From NCBI GenBank assembly GCA_003833135.1, contig QZLH01000880.1, forward strand, positions 7,942 through 30,863: a stretch of DNA of 22,922 nucleotides, given 5' to 3'. Both the position numbers and the translations under genes were made by a program. Shown piece by piece: positions 9,185 to 19,281 of the stretch. Position 1 is the first letter of the stretch. Every line of letters begins with the position of its first letter. The DNA is from Oehlia diaphana (Eukaryota > Glomeromycota > Glomeromycetes > Glomerales > Glomeraceae). The notes beneath the pieces were generated by a model, which saw nothing but the letters and a program-made list of their open reading frames with translations, had not been told where the DNA came from and searched no databases.

Positions 9185-9710
9185 ATGAGTTTAATTAATA
9201 AAATATCAATTTTTCTTCAGAATATAATAAAATTTCAAAATAATTATTTTTTAAAATTTAATAACTTATTCATAAAAAGAAATAATAATTTACAACATAA
9301 ACTATATTTGTATTTTTTTACTTTAAAAAAAATAATAATAAAAGATCGATTAATGGGCAAAAGATATTGATAAATTAGTTAGATATGCGAACATATATAA
9401 AGAAAAATGGAAATATATTTTCAGAGGATTACTTTCATTCAGTAAGAAGTCCAAAGAGCTTTATCAATTAAATATAAAAGTTAAATAAGAATAATTACGA
9501 AAGGTATAAAAAAACATAGTGTTAGAATATCAAATAACAGAGACAATGCTCAAATTGCGTATTTAATATCAAAGGCAAAACGGACAAGAAGAAGATAAAG
9601 AATTATTAGATTTATACAAAAAATTATGGAAATAATATGTTTAGGTCTAGACACTCGGACAGTAGATAGCAACAAGGCATGCAGTTTTACGCCACCACCA
9701 GCGTAACACA
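9185..9710 (+). pseudogene. Decayed Myb-repeat paralogue
   Basis: ATG at 9185 opens MSLINKISIFLQNIIKFQNN and about 58 residues with no Asp or Glu. An extra base near 9352 shifts the frame. The next frame gives a Myb repeat beginning W (9354-9356) AKDIDKLVRYANIYKEKWKYI, and a further shift gives SEDYFHSVRSPKSFIN. These align with WTEEELETLRIAVNKHGNKW and KYISDNYFPLSRTPIAV of the intact gene at 5540. Stops and further shifts follow. A second repeat is still visible at 9575-9630 (QEEDKELLDLYKKLW), then RTVDSNKACS at about 9658-9687. Same strand and same acidic-free N-terminus as the intact Myb gene 3 kb upstream, so a duplicated family member that has lost function. Confidence 0.8.
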
Positions 9711-9790
9711 AATTATTACATATATAATTTGAACTCGTTCTGCTTTTCGTATTTTAAATTTCTCTCTTTCAAATAAATAAATTTTTAATT

Positions 9791-11043
9791 ATGAATGAGT
9801 ATGCAGCAATTAGTAGAGTCTCTGCATTAATAGATTATAGTATTTATAAAAACAAATAAATTTAAACAAAAAGCAATTCTTGCTGATAAATCTCTTATGA
9901 AAGATGAAAAAACTAAAGTAATAAGATATATAATAAAGACATAATGAAGGAACAACGTTTGGCTACATTATATTGTGAAACATTGTGTTCGAAATTATTT
10001 AAAAGATATTGATAATTTTATACAAGAATGTCAGAATGGATTCCATATAATAATTTACAAAATATTGAATATCTAACAAGAGGTGAATGCTCTGAAATTT
10101 ATTCAGCAATTTATAATGGTGGAGGATATGATGAATGGGATTTTAAAGAACAACAATTAAAAAGATTTGGAACATTTGAAGGAATTCTTAAAAGCTTAGA
10201 AAATGTTAATAATGCAAATCCAAGTTGGCTTGATGGGTATGTAGTTTAAATGAACTAATTTAAATACTAATACATTTATAGGTTTGTGGACCTGCTAATA
10301 AAACAACAAAAAGTATATATGGAAATCTTCCTTACATAGCACCTTTGCATCTGATATATATAGTGTTGCAATACATCATGTGGGAAATTTCATCTAGACA
10401 ATTACAGAAACTCCTTTAGAATATAAAATTAATGGAACAATGTTAGGATGCTGATATTGGAGAAAAATAGAAGCAAATTATAATAAAAAAAATAATAATA
10501 ATGACAATAATTTAAAATTAAATGAATCATACAAGTACTATATACAAGTAAAATTCATGAATTTGAAAATCTACCCGACTAAAAATGCAACTGAAGGTAA
10601 TAATAATTAATGAGTTTATTTATTTATTTATATTTAAACCAATTTTTTTTATAAATTATAATAGAAGAACAAGAAGGTAAATTTTAATATCATTTTAAAT
10701 ATTTTGTTATCAAATAGAATTTCATAGTAAACCATATTATTTTAATATTCCTAATAATAGTAAGTAATAAAGTTATGCAGTTAAAGTGTTAATTATAGTT
10801 TATAGAAAAAATTTTTAATAGTTATTAAATATTTTTTTTTTAACCAAAATTATGTTGGTACATTGTTATAAATGGTGTTGTAAGTGGTTTTCAAAATGAT
10901 TATAAAAGAGAAACCACGCAACAACAATTAATAAAACAAATACGTAATAATAATTGTCTCTTTATTATAGATGAGAATGAAATAAATATATAAAAATCCA
11001 AATCTTCATTCAGAAGAACAAGAAGAATTAGAAATTCCCGATG
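9791..11043 (+). pseudogene. Decayed, internally deleted protein kinase of a Rhizophagus-type expanded family
   Basis: Pieces of one protein appear in the right order but in different frames. From ATG 9791: MNEYAAISRVSALIDYSIYK, then KQAILADKSLMKDEKTK (about 9858-9910), LYCETLCSKLFK, and DIDNFIQECQ. An open exon at 10028-10236 follows with EWIPYNNLQNIEYLTRGECS and YDEWDFKEQQLKRFGTFEG. A GTATGT donor (10237), TACTAAT and an acceptor at 10280-10281 come next, then VCGPANKTTKSIYGNLPYIA, FASDIYSVA, MWEISSRQ, TPLEYK and LMEQC*DAD, where the usual CW has become a stop. The tail reads KIHEFENLP, KNATE, EFHSKPYYFNIPNN. The kinase core from the ATP-binding Lys region to the DFG loop is gone, as is the APE helix, so no activity is possible. 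The end at about 11043 (NPNLHSEEQEELEIPDG) is the least certain part. Family features are from memory. Confidence 0.85.
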
Positions 11044-11948
11044 GTAAGTAAAATCATCGTTTGGTTCGGATTTCTTCGGTTATATACGGTATATGTGTAT
11101 ATATAGAAATATTAACAAGGGTGTTCGTATTTCAGTTAATCTCATATCAGGTACTTACAATTTTTTATTATTTCTATAAATCAATAAGAAAATTACATGT
11201 CAACGTAATTTATTTACACGAAAAATTTATTGAAAACTCGTTACTAGTATAAATTAGCTGTAGAATATATTATTTTTATCGTTAGAATTGTTATTGGTAT
11301 CAAAAAAGTGTAAATTGCATTTTGGAATGTTGGCAATATTTTATATTCTTCTTTTACTTGTAAAAGAATAATAAAGTAATTTCTATCTTAATTCCCTTCA
11401 ATTGTTGAATGAATGATAATCTCCAATATGATGCAATTTTCAGAATGAATTTGTGTAATAATAATGTTGTATTGTCGATCAATTATTTTTAAACAAAAAA
11501 GTAAAAAAAAAAAATAAGTTTAAAAATAATTTATAAATCATAACATCACATAAAAATAAAACGAATAAATAGAAGGTCGATACATTCATTACTATGTATA
11601 ACTCATGCGTCGTTGTTGATTATATTGGTTATGATTACACGATAAATAGTTAAAATAGTAAATCAATAGGCTCGAAGTGCCAAATAAGTGATTTATTCGG
11701 TGTAACCACTAAACTTTTTTAAACTTTTTTTAAACTTTACATTATAAATACCGGATGCAAATGTATCGTTCTTGTACCATCAGGTGCTATTTTCTTCTAC
11801 CACCTTACTGTAAAAATATATTATGCGGTGAAGATCGACATGCATATGGTAGAAGAAGATAGTATTTGCATACCGGATAGATCGTTTTTATTGATGGAAT
11901 AGATTTCATGCATTAATTGGATTAATTGGGTGTAGTACAGTCAAGCAC
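11044..11948. other. Non-coding spacer between kinase relic and zinc-finger locus
   Basis: No gene. The open frame 11061-11252 starts at TTG and is low in information. The stretch includes a TTTAAACTTTTTT repeat at 11713-11740 and the imperfect inverted repeat at 11749-11878. Confidence 0.5.
11749..11878. repeat. Imperfect inverted repeat with unequal arms
   Basis: The left arm has TACCGGATGCAAAT (from 11749) and ends CTATTTTCTTCTACCA (to about 11803). The right arm (11847-11878) in reverse complement has ATCCGGTATGCAAATAC and ATCTTCTTCTACCA. The two share both ends, but the left arm carries about 20 additional bases in the middle. Possibly a degraded foldback element. Confidence 0.55.
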
Positions 11949-12011
11949 ATGCAAGTAAAAACGTGCGACGAATCAGGATGTGGCAAAGGTTATTTCTTTA
12001 TAGTAGTTTAA
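11949..12011 (+). pseudogene. Orphan C2H2 half-finger, relic of a zinc-finger gene
   Basis: ATG 11949 reads MQVKTCDESGCGKGYFFIVV and stops. CDESGCGKG matches the first knuckle of finger 3 in the intact downstream gene (YICDEPGCGKG), including the C-x4-C spacing, but the helix and the two His are missing. It lies 278 bp upstream of the intact gene on the same strand, so it is probably a remnant of a tandem copy. It could be an alternative upstream exon, since GGCAAAG|GTTATT resembles a weak donor. Confidence 0.55.
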
Positions 12012-12288
12012 CATATGAAAATATATGAAAATGTTTACATTTATAATGATAAATAGCTAATTATTAAAATATTATCCTTATTTTTTGTCTTTTTTTCTGC
12101 ATTTATTTTTTTAATTTCCATTCTATTGTCTTTTTGTCATATCGCGTAATGATCGTCACAAATTTTCCGCCAATATATTTAACAATTAATCCATATATTC
12201 CATTTTACTCTTCTTTTATTTTATTTCCATTTAAACAGAAAAAAAAAAAAAGTAAAATTTTTTATATTCAAAATTATTTTTGCATAAT
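12012..12288 (+). promoter_or_regulatory. Upstream region of the zinc-finger gene
   Basis: AT-rich, with a long T/C-rich block (12078-12140, TTTTTTGTCTTTTTTTCTGC) and an A-run at 12238-12251 shortly before the ATG. The T/C block is a plausible promoter or leader element. No defined binding site is recognised. Confidence 0.35.
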
Positions 12289-13373
12289 ATGAGCAACGTT
12301 CCAGAATTTTACGTAGCAAGGTTTTCCGTAAAACAATATAATTTAGGTAAAGAATATATTAAATAAATAGAACAAATAAAATTTATATATTAACCTTTTC
12401 AACACTTTTATTAGCTCATAATCCTGATTCGAAGAAAACCAATTCTTCCGCAACTTCAGAAGTTTTTTATGACGATTCGAAGAATGATTATGATGATGAT
12501 ATATTATCCGATTCAACTATAAAAGATGATGAATCCTTTAGTATGGAAAATTCTTATAATACATCTCTTACATCTGAAGAGAATATTACATTTGATGATA
12601 TAACTCAAAATGCAAATCCTAATATGTATATTAAAGAAGAAAGAGAAAGTAATTACAAATTCAAATTTGAAAGTATAAATAAAAATAAAGAAACAAATGT
12701 TAAAGAAGAAAATGAAATTAAAATTCATAGTCAGTTTCAAGAAAGTGAAGAAGAGGAAGAAGAGGATACAAGTGATAGTGATAGTGATTATGTTGAACCT
12801 TCGAATAAAAAGTCGAATAAAAAGTTTGCAATTAATAAAAATAATAAACCATACCCATGTAAATATCCAGGATGTGGAAAAAAATTTTCAGATTCCGCTA
12901 GTTTACTTTCGCATAGAGTTACAATACACACATTTAATAAAAAATATGTGTGTCATAATGAAATAGATTTTATGGATAAGAGTGACTTAAATAAAAGGAA
13001 ATCTACAGGTAAAAAACTTTATATATGTGATGAACCAGGATGTGGTAAAGGACTTACACGTTCTAGTAGTTTAACACTTCATAAAAGGATTCATACAGGT
13101 GAAAAACCTTATTCATGTGATAATCCAAAATGTGGAAAAAGGTTTACTCAATTAGGTCACTTATCAACACATAAAAAATCTCATATTAGAAGAAAACCTT
13201 ATGTTTGTAATAAATCAGGTTGTAATAAGAAATATAAAGTTTCTAGTAGCTTATATTATCATTTGAGATTACATAATGGTGATGTTCCATTTCCTTGCGA
13301 TTATGAAGGTTGTGATAAAAAATATACTCATTATGGCAGCTTATTGGCACATAAAAAGAAACATAAATATTAG
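12289..13373 (+). CDS. C2H2 zinc-finger protein, five intact fingers plus one degenerate
   Basis: Two exons, 12289-12346 and 12415-13373, make a 338-residue protein. The 68-nt intron has GTAAAG, a TATTAAC branch-like site and TTTTATTAG. Splicing joins MSNVPEFYVARFSVKQYNL in frame to AHNPDSKKTNSSATSEV and on through residue M63 (12543), so the earlier start is preferred over 12543. Residues 20-160 are acidic and Ser/Asp-rich, with ESEEEEEEDTSDSDSDY just before the fingers, consistent with an activation or CK2-target region. The fingers use C-x4-C-x12-H (TFIIIA/GLI spacing): YPCKYPGCGKKF, a broken finger at YVCHNEIDFMDKSDLNKRK (second Cys and both His lost), YICDEPGCGKG, YSCDNPKCGKRF, YVCNKSGCNKKY, FPCDYEGCDKKY. 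HTGEKPY linkers follow finger 3. A nuclear sequence-specific DNA-binding role is likely. Targets are unknown. Confidence 0.9.
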
Positions 13374-16310
13374 TTTTAGTTTTTAGATTAGTATGAATTG
13401 TATGAACTGTATTGAATTGAATTTGTATGAATTATACGAAATTGTATTGAATGTAAGAAATTGTATGAATTGTACAAATGTACGAATTTTATGAATTGTT
13501 TGTTTGTATAAATATTTGCTAAAGTTTATATTGTCTCAAAGAAAATTATTATACTGTATGTATATTATATTGTATGTAATATGTATGATAAAACCTTTTG
13601 TCCCTCAGCCACATTTTTTTTCATATATTTAATAAATGTCACACAACATAATATTTTTTGCTATATATCGGTAATCATTTCGGAATTTGATCTGTAAAAA
13701 AATTTTTTTTCTCTTGCTCTTTAAAATTTTAACTTCATATTGTCTTTTTAAGATTATAATGTAAAACTATAAGACTACTAATTTTACGATTTCATAATAA
13801 TTTAAATCTTGGCTTAACAAATAAAACCATGAATTAATTAATTAATTATAAACAACACCATTATTTCTACCCTTAAATTAAATTTCTTATAATACACATT
13901 ATTAAATTATTTCTTAAAAACTTTTCTAAAACTTTCTTTGAATCTTTATATTCAATTTATTACAATAAATTATTATGTAATTATAACTTGTTGGTTAAAC
14001 ATTAAAATAAAATATATTATACTTCATAAATCAAATTTCAATAATAAAATATTGGTATTTGTAATTATACAATTATAATAGTTTTAATAGTTTAACTGGT
14101 AAGTTTGCATCAGCTTTTTTTTTTGGTTTAATTCACAAATAAATCACTAACAGCCAGTAATATAACTTTTTTGTTTTTCTTTTTATAGAATTTCTATAAT
14201 CATAATTCTAATATCTTTCAAATCTAAATGCTATTTTTGCTTTAGATGAATCAAACTTTTTTAAACTATCATTATCAAATAATTTACATTATAAATATAA
14301 TCTTACCAATATTATTTTAAATAGTAAATTAATTATACCATTTCACCAACATGCAATAATTCTTTAACTTTAAATATAAAGAATTATTTATTATAGGTAG
14401 AATTATTACTGTATTTTAAAATATTAAAAATTTAAGAAATTCTTATACAATTGGCATGCTTAATTTTACTAATTTTTTACTTATTTTTATACCCTTTTTT
14501 ATAAAATCTTTATTTGAAAAGATGTGATTAATTGCAGATTATTATATTAATAATATTATGAAAAAATTACCAGATTTTTTCAGATTTTTCTTTTTTTAAA
14601 ATTTTACTCTATTAAACTTTGTAATAGTAAAGATTTTTCTAGATTTATTAGTAAATAATATTTCTATAATCTATCAGAAATATATTTTTATAGTTTTTTA
14701 TAGATAAATTTTAGAATGCCTTCAATATATATATTTTATTCAAATAATTAGAATTAAATTTTTATATAATATATATATTTAATCATAGCAATTAATTTAT
14801 TTTATATGACAATTCAGATATTTTACATTTTATATTATAAATATTACATGATATTAATCCAAAAATTGTTTTATTTTACTAAAGTAATTTGATTAATTCT
14901 TTTTTTTTTATCTTAGTGAAATTTTTCAAATAACTAATTTTATTAATCAATTTTCAATTTTTTTTACTGTAACATGCACAAATTATATTAAAATGATTTT
15001 AAATAATTACAAAAATAACAATTTATTTAGCTACCTATTAGAAAGTGCATAAGTATAAGTATTTTTAATATTGATTGCACATTTAAAGTTATTGATGATA
15101 GATAAAAAAAGCTAAATAATATTCTGTAAATATCAAAAAATAACAAAAAAAGAAAAAAGAAAAGGGTTAGTAAAGTATAAAAATTATGATTACCAATTAA
15201 TATATGGTTAGTATTAACTGCTGATGATATAATTACTAAATAATATATATAATCTTTATTATTAAGTCAAACTAAATTATTTGGTCTTTTAAAATAAATT
15301 TATATTAAAAAAAACCTTATATTTATTAATTTCATTTAAATGGCAAATTTTACTATTTATTTGTTTGAATTTTCTATTCATCTATTATTATTTCAATAAT
15401 ATCTAAGAATAAATTCTAATAATTTTACATTATTTTATATGTGGCACAATATTATTACAAATAGTTCTATGCATGAATACTAAGGTTGGTCTAGAACCTA
15501 ACAGAAGGTCAAACTACCACAAAGACATTGCACCCTTAGCTTTACCATCTAGGACGACCATCTAGCCATTTCTAATATTTATCAGATTTTTTATAATTAT
15601 ATTTAGTATAGCTTTTATATATGAATAGCATTAAATTATTTTATATTAAATTAAAAAGAAACTATTATTAATCAGATTTTTGTAATGCATTTATAAAATA
15701 ATTTTCTAAAAGCATATTCTAAAATTGATTCTACAAATTATACAAAAAAATAATATTCTAGTTATATAAATAAAGTAAAAATCAAATGAAAATAAAACTT
15801 TTATTATTATTTTTTTTTGTAAGGTAGTGTAATTTGTGAATTTATTAATTATATAAAAGACAGAAATTTCTGTTATATATATAATTAATTTGTTTAAAAT
15901 TTCAAACCAGTTTCTTATTCATAAGATTGCTCCCATACCCTACCATCACCCTATGAAATTCATTTATATCCTCCCATAGTAGTTATCAGATTATATAGAA
16001 TCATTTATTACTCTCCAATCAAAAGAAAGTATTATATTTGTATTTATACAATTTGATATTATTATATATCTTCAAAATTACCCTATTTCCTTCTTTAACA
16101 AATTGATTTATATATTATCTTGTTTTCTCTAAAGCAACTAACTACTGTTCATTATGCTTAAAAATTTTTCTTCCTTTTATGTCATATACATTACTTTCTA
16201 TATATTTGATTAGAATTCTCTTATATGCAATATGTTGTTATACTGATATTTTTCTTCTTTTTGATTTTTTTTATATATTCCTATTCACAGGTCAAGTAAA
16301 TACCATTATT
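13374..16310. other. Long AT-rich non-coding region
   Basis: No gene seen on either strand. 13380-13520 is a degenerate short repeat of TGTATGAATTGTA-like words right after the zinc-finger stop, so it is probably in its 3' untranslated region. The rest is almost pure A/T with low-complexity chance frames. The one exception is a compact GC-richer islet at about 15480-15560. Confidence 0.6.
15480..15560. other. GC-richer islet, possible transposon tail
   Basis: An island of about 80 bp (AAGGTTGGTCTAGAACC, CATTGCACCCTTAGC, CCATCTAGGACGACCATCTAG) stands out sharply from thousands of bases of A/T. The word CCATCTAG occurs twice, 14 bp apart. No frame is convincing. An abrupt composition change of this kind is common for the end of a truncated retroelement, but I recognise no family. 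Confidence 0.3.
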
Positions 16311-16314
16311 AGAA

Positions 16315-16336
16315 TTATCCCAATAAATTGGGATAA
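16315..16336. repeat. 22-bp near-perfect palindrome
   Basis: TTATCCCAAT (16315-16324) and ATTGGGATAA (16327-16336) are exact inverted copies separated by AA. TTGGGATAAT recurs at 16352-16361, so the core word is found three times within 50 bp, just before the tandem array at 16420. Confidence 0.65.
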
Positions 16337-16419
16337 ATTATGTTACAATTTTGGGATAATGAAGGACTTATAATTTGGCAAATTTTGTCAAAATAGTGCA
16401 AATTTTAATTCAAATGTTG

Positions 16420-16737
16420 AGAAATTTTTCAGTAAATAATCATTAAATTGTGGGAAATTTTAGGTAAATTTTTAGTAATATTATATAAATGTAATATAAA
16501 TTGTGCAAATATTAGGTAATTTTATGCAAACGTAATGTAAATTGTAATGAATTTAGTCAAATTTTTAGTAATGTTATGTAAATATAATGTAAATTGTGTG
16601 AATTTTAAGTAAATTTTAGTAATGTTATATAAATGTAATGCAAATTGTGATGAATTTAGTCAAATTTTTAGTAATATTATGCAAATGTAATACAAATTAT
16701 GGTGAATTTTAGTCAAATTTTAATAATATTATATAAA
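16420..16737. repeat. Degenerate tandem repeat, about 51-52-bp units
   Basis: About six units built on TTTAGTAATATTATATAAATG, TAATGTAAATTGTG and AATTTTAGTCAAATT. TAGTAATRTTAT recurs near 16473, 16567, 16617 and 16669, and TAATAATATTAT near 16720. The first units are shorter and more degenerate. Simple satellite-like sequence without coding sense. Confidence 0.7.
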
Positions 16738-17228
16738 CATTGTTATTTTATCAATGATTAAAACTGACTGAAAAATTTTAATGTTTTAACAGAACCTTGA
16801 ACAATATATATAAATGTAGATTTTAAGTTTACTTAGCCAACATATAAAAATTTTTTTCTATGTGAGATTTATTATTGCTTATTTGATAATATAATTTTAA
16901 AATAGTCAGATATAATTATATGTAGCAAAATACAAATTATTAATAGTCAGATAGATATTTACGTAATAGAATAATTTTTTAATATATATATAATATAATA
17001 TATATTTTACATTTTTTACATTAAAAATCTAATAAAATATGTAAATAAAGTTATAAATATATTTATGTAAAAGAAATTTACTATTTTTAGTACAAAGATT
17101 AAGTTAATTGTATGCATGATAAGACACTATATATTTTATTATTTGTAAAGTTTATAATTTTAATAAATATGATTATGTGCTGTAATAAATTTTATTATTG
17201 GTTATATGATTATTATTAAAAAGTTTTA
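16738..17228. other. AT-rich spacer
   Basis: No gene or clear structure; nearly pure A/T with ATATATA runs (16980-17005). Confidence 0.6.
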
Positions 17229-17575
17229 CCAATTAGTCATTTGACCATAAATTAACCTATAAATTGACCATCAATTGACCATCAATTAACTATCAATTGA
17301 CTATAAAATCAACTATCAATTGATCACTAATCAGTTATCAATTAGTCACTAATTAATTACCAATCAGTCACCAACCAGTTACCAATCAATCACCAATCAA
17401 TCATCAATCGGTCACCAATCTAACACTAATCAGTATATTAATCTGTTATCAATTGAATTATCCAGTTGGTATTAGATTTTAGAGGAAATTGGATGCTAAT
17501 CGGGCAGTTCAATTGGTATCTGATTGAGATAATCAGTTACCAATCAGATACAAATCAGATACCCGATTAATGACT
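17229..17575. repeat. Short-period tandem repeat (ATCAATTGACC-like, 11-12 bp)
   Basis: About twenty drifting copies of an 11-12-bp word occur: ATCAATTGACC, ATCAATTAACT, ATCAATTGATC, CTAATCAGTT, CCAATCAGTCA, CCAATCAATCA. The first part is cleanly tandem to about 17430. Beyond it, copies also appear reversed (CAATTGGTATCTGATTG), so the array partly folds back on itself. CAATTG is a palindrome inside each early unit. Confidence 0.7.
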
Positions 17576-18840
17576 ATTTGATAATTAATTTAATATCTTT
17601 TGACCTGTATATGTTAACCTTATATAGGTCTTTAAGTTGAGTAGCTGTTATAATTATGAAGCTTGACAATATAATGAATTATTTTAGAGTTCTACCTCTT
17701 GCTTGTCTCTTATTAATATTACATATTTATTGCCATAAAATTTTATTTGATAAGAACTCCAAACATCACATATATAACTCACATTTGAGTTTTAGCAAAT
17801 TCAATTAAAATTAGGTTAAACTCATAATTTTAGATAGAGCAAATTGATTGAAAATTAATTAATAGTCATAATTATAAGTTTTAGTAAATTGTGTTGATTT
17901 TACAAAGTCATATTTTATATTTGAACAAATTGGTGTCTTTTTTAAATTTAATTTCCTTATCCTTTTTTATTTTAACTTTTATAAATAATATTTTTAAAAA
18001 TATCAGTTTCAGAGTCTGAATTATATTTTGACCAAAATTAAATATAATTCCGGCCAAAATTAAGCATAATGCAGGCCAAAAACCATTTAATTAGTTTTGC
18101 AACATTTTATTTTTTAATCATTATTTATATTTAATTTATTATTTTTATTAATTATTATTTTATCTATTTTATCTATAATCCACATATTTTTAATTATATA
18201 TTATAAAAATTAACAGTTTAATTTATATAAATTTTTTATTTTTTTATTAATAATAAAAAAAATGGTTAATTTTGATAAATTAATAATTAAATTTACCAAT
18301 CTACAAATAATTTGAATAAACTGAAATTATATTTTATTAAGCAAATTTAAACCTATATTATTATAGAATCTTACTATAATTCATATTTTGAGTTTTAGCA
18401 AATTGGTATAGATTTTAAATATAATAATTTGATATTTAGTAAATTAGGTCTATTTTAGTAGAAGTAAAAAGTGCTTAAATTTATACAGATCAGTTATAAG
18501 TTATATATATGATGTTTGAGATTCTGTTTGATGCATTATAGTTTAGTAATTGTAGCATCTATATATTAAGAAAGCTGCTACTTTTCTTATAATAAATTTT
18601 TTTTCTTTTTTTGCAGCTCTGACATTTATTAATATATGAACTCTCTCACATTTAGGCCAATTATTGGTATGTTCAGTAATATTTTCTGCTACTGAATTTA
18701 AAAAGTTCTTCAGCTGTAATCAGGAATTGAGTAGTAATACTTATAATTTTATTCTCTCTACTGCTCAATTAGAGAAGTAGTTTGCCAGTCTGATTATTCA
18801 GAATAAGAATTATGATTACAGTGAAGAAAAAAACTAAGGA
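17576..18840. other. AT-rich non-coding region
   Basis: No gene. It includes a tandem 22-mer (18031-18075). A slightly less AT-rich patch at about 18610-18830 (GCAGCTCTGACATTTATTAA, CTACTGCTCAATTAGAG) yields no long frame. Confidence 0.55.
18031..18075. repeat. Tandem 22-mer, two copies
   Basis: CCAAAATTAAATATAATTCCGG-like and CCAAAATTAAGCATAATGCAGG-like units follow each other directly, and a third begins (CCAAAAACC). Short local duplication. Confidence 0.65.
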
Positions 18841-18846
18841 AAATAA

Positions 18847-18917
18847 ATGAATTATAATAATGAGAGATATAAGAGAAGGTAGATTAAGGTGAAGTAAAAG
18901 ACAAAAGAAAGGTAGAA
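18847..18917. repeat. Purine-rich repeat, left copy
   Basis: ATGAATTATAATAATGAGAG followed by ATATAAGAGAAGGTAGA and AAAGACAAAAGAAAGG resembles a second copy at 19216-19281 (ATGAATTATGATAAAGAAAG, GTATAAAGGAAGGTAGAAAG, GAAAACAAAGAGG). The foldback element at 18921 sits between the two. Both start like NY(N/D)(N/K)ERYK in one frame but stop quickly, so they are either coding relics or a purine-rich satellite. Confidence 0.5.
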
Positions 18918-18920
18918 GTA

Positions 18921-19195
18921 CTGGTAAAAAAATGGTTTATTCTACACATATTCTACACATATTTTACATATATCAGGTACTCAAAATGTAGAAAATCATA
19001 CACAAATAATACACATATCATATACATATTGGGTACTTATATATATCGTATACCTATCAAGTACCTGATATATGTATGATATATATATTAGTACTCGATA
19101 TATATATGATATGTATATTATTTGTGTATGATTTTCTACATTTTGAATACCCGATATGTATAAAATATGTGTAGGATAAATCATTTTTTTACCAG
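18921..19195. mobile_element. Foldback MITE, 275 bp, TA target duplication
   Basis: The ends are CTGGTAAAAAAATGGTTTAT and, in reverse complement, CTGGTAAAAAAATGATTTAT, each flanked by TA (18919-18920 and 19196-19197), as expected for a Tc1/mariner-type element. The inverted similarity continues through almost the whole element: the 29 bases at 18982-19010 are exactly complementary to 19117-19145, and the rest differs mostly at single bases. The left arm carries one additional TCTACACATAT copy. No transposase is encoded; the minus-strand open frame at 18996-19184 is a by-product of the repeat. High arm identity suggests fairly recent formation. It would fold into one long hairpin if transcribed. 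Confidence 0.85.
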
Positions 19196-19215
19196 TAAAG
19201 ATAAAAAGTAAGTAT

Positions 19216-19281
19216 ATGAATTATGATAAAGAAAGGTATAAAGGAAGGTAGAAAGCTAAAGAGAAGTAGAAAACAAAGAGG
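19216..19281. repeat. Purine-rich repeat, right copy
   Basis: Partner of the copy at 18847-18917, on the other side of the foldback MITE. Similarity is clear but degenerate, too long and too diverged to be a target-site duplication, so the insertion probably landed between pre-existing repeats. Confidence 0.5.

Noticed and set aside
11061..11252. 63-codon frame after the kinase relic
   Set aside because: Starts at TTG, hydrophobic A/T-driven composition, no motif.
12513..12966. Overlapping frames 12740-12513 (minus) and 12697-12966 (plus) in the zinc-finger gene
   Set aside because: Both are shadows of the zinc-finger frame, which is continuous with exon 1 and carries all motifs.
18996..19184. 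Minus-strand 62-codon frame rich in ISYIY repeats
   Set aside because: It lies wholly inside the foldback MITE and reflects its ATATAT-rich inverted repeat.
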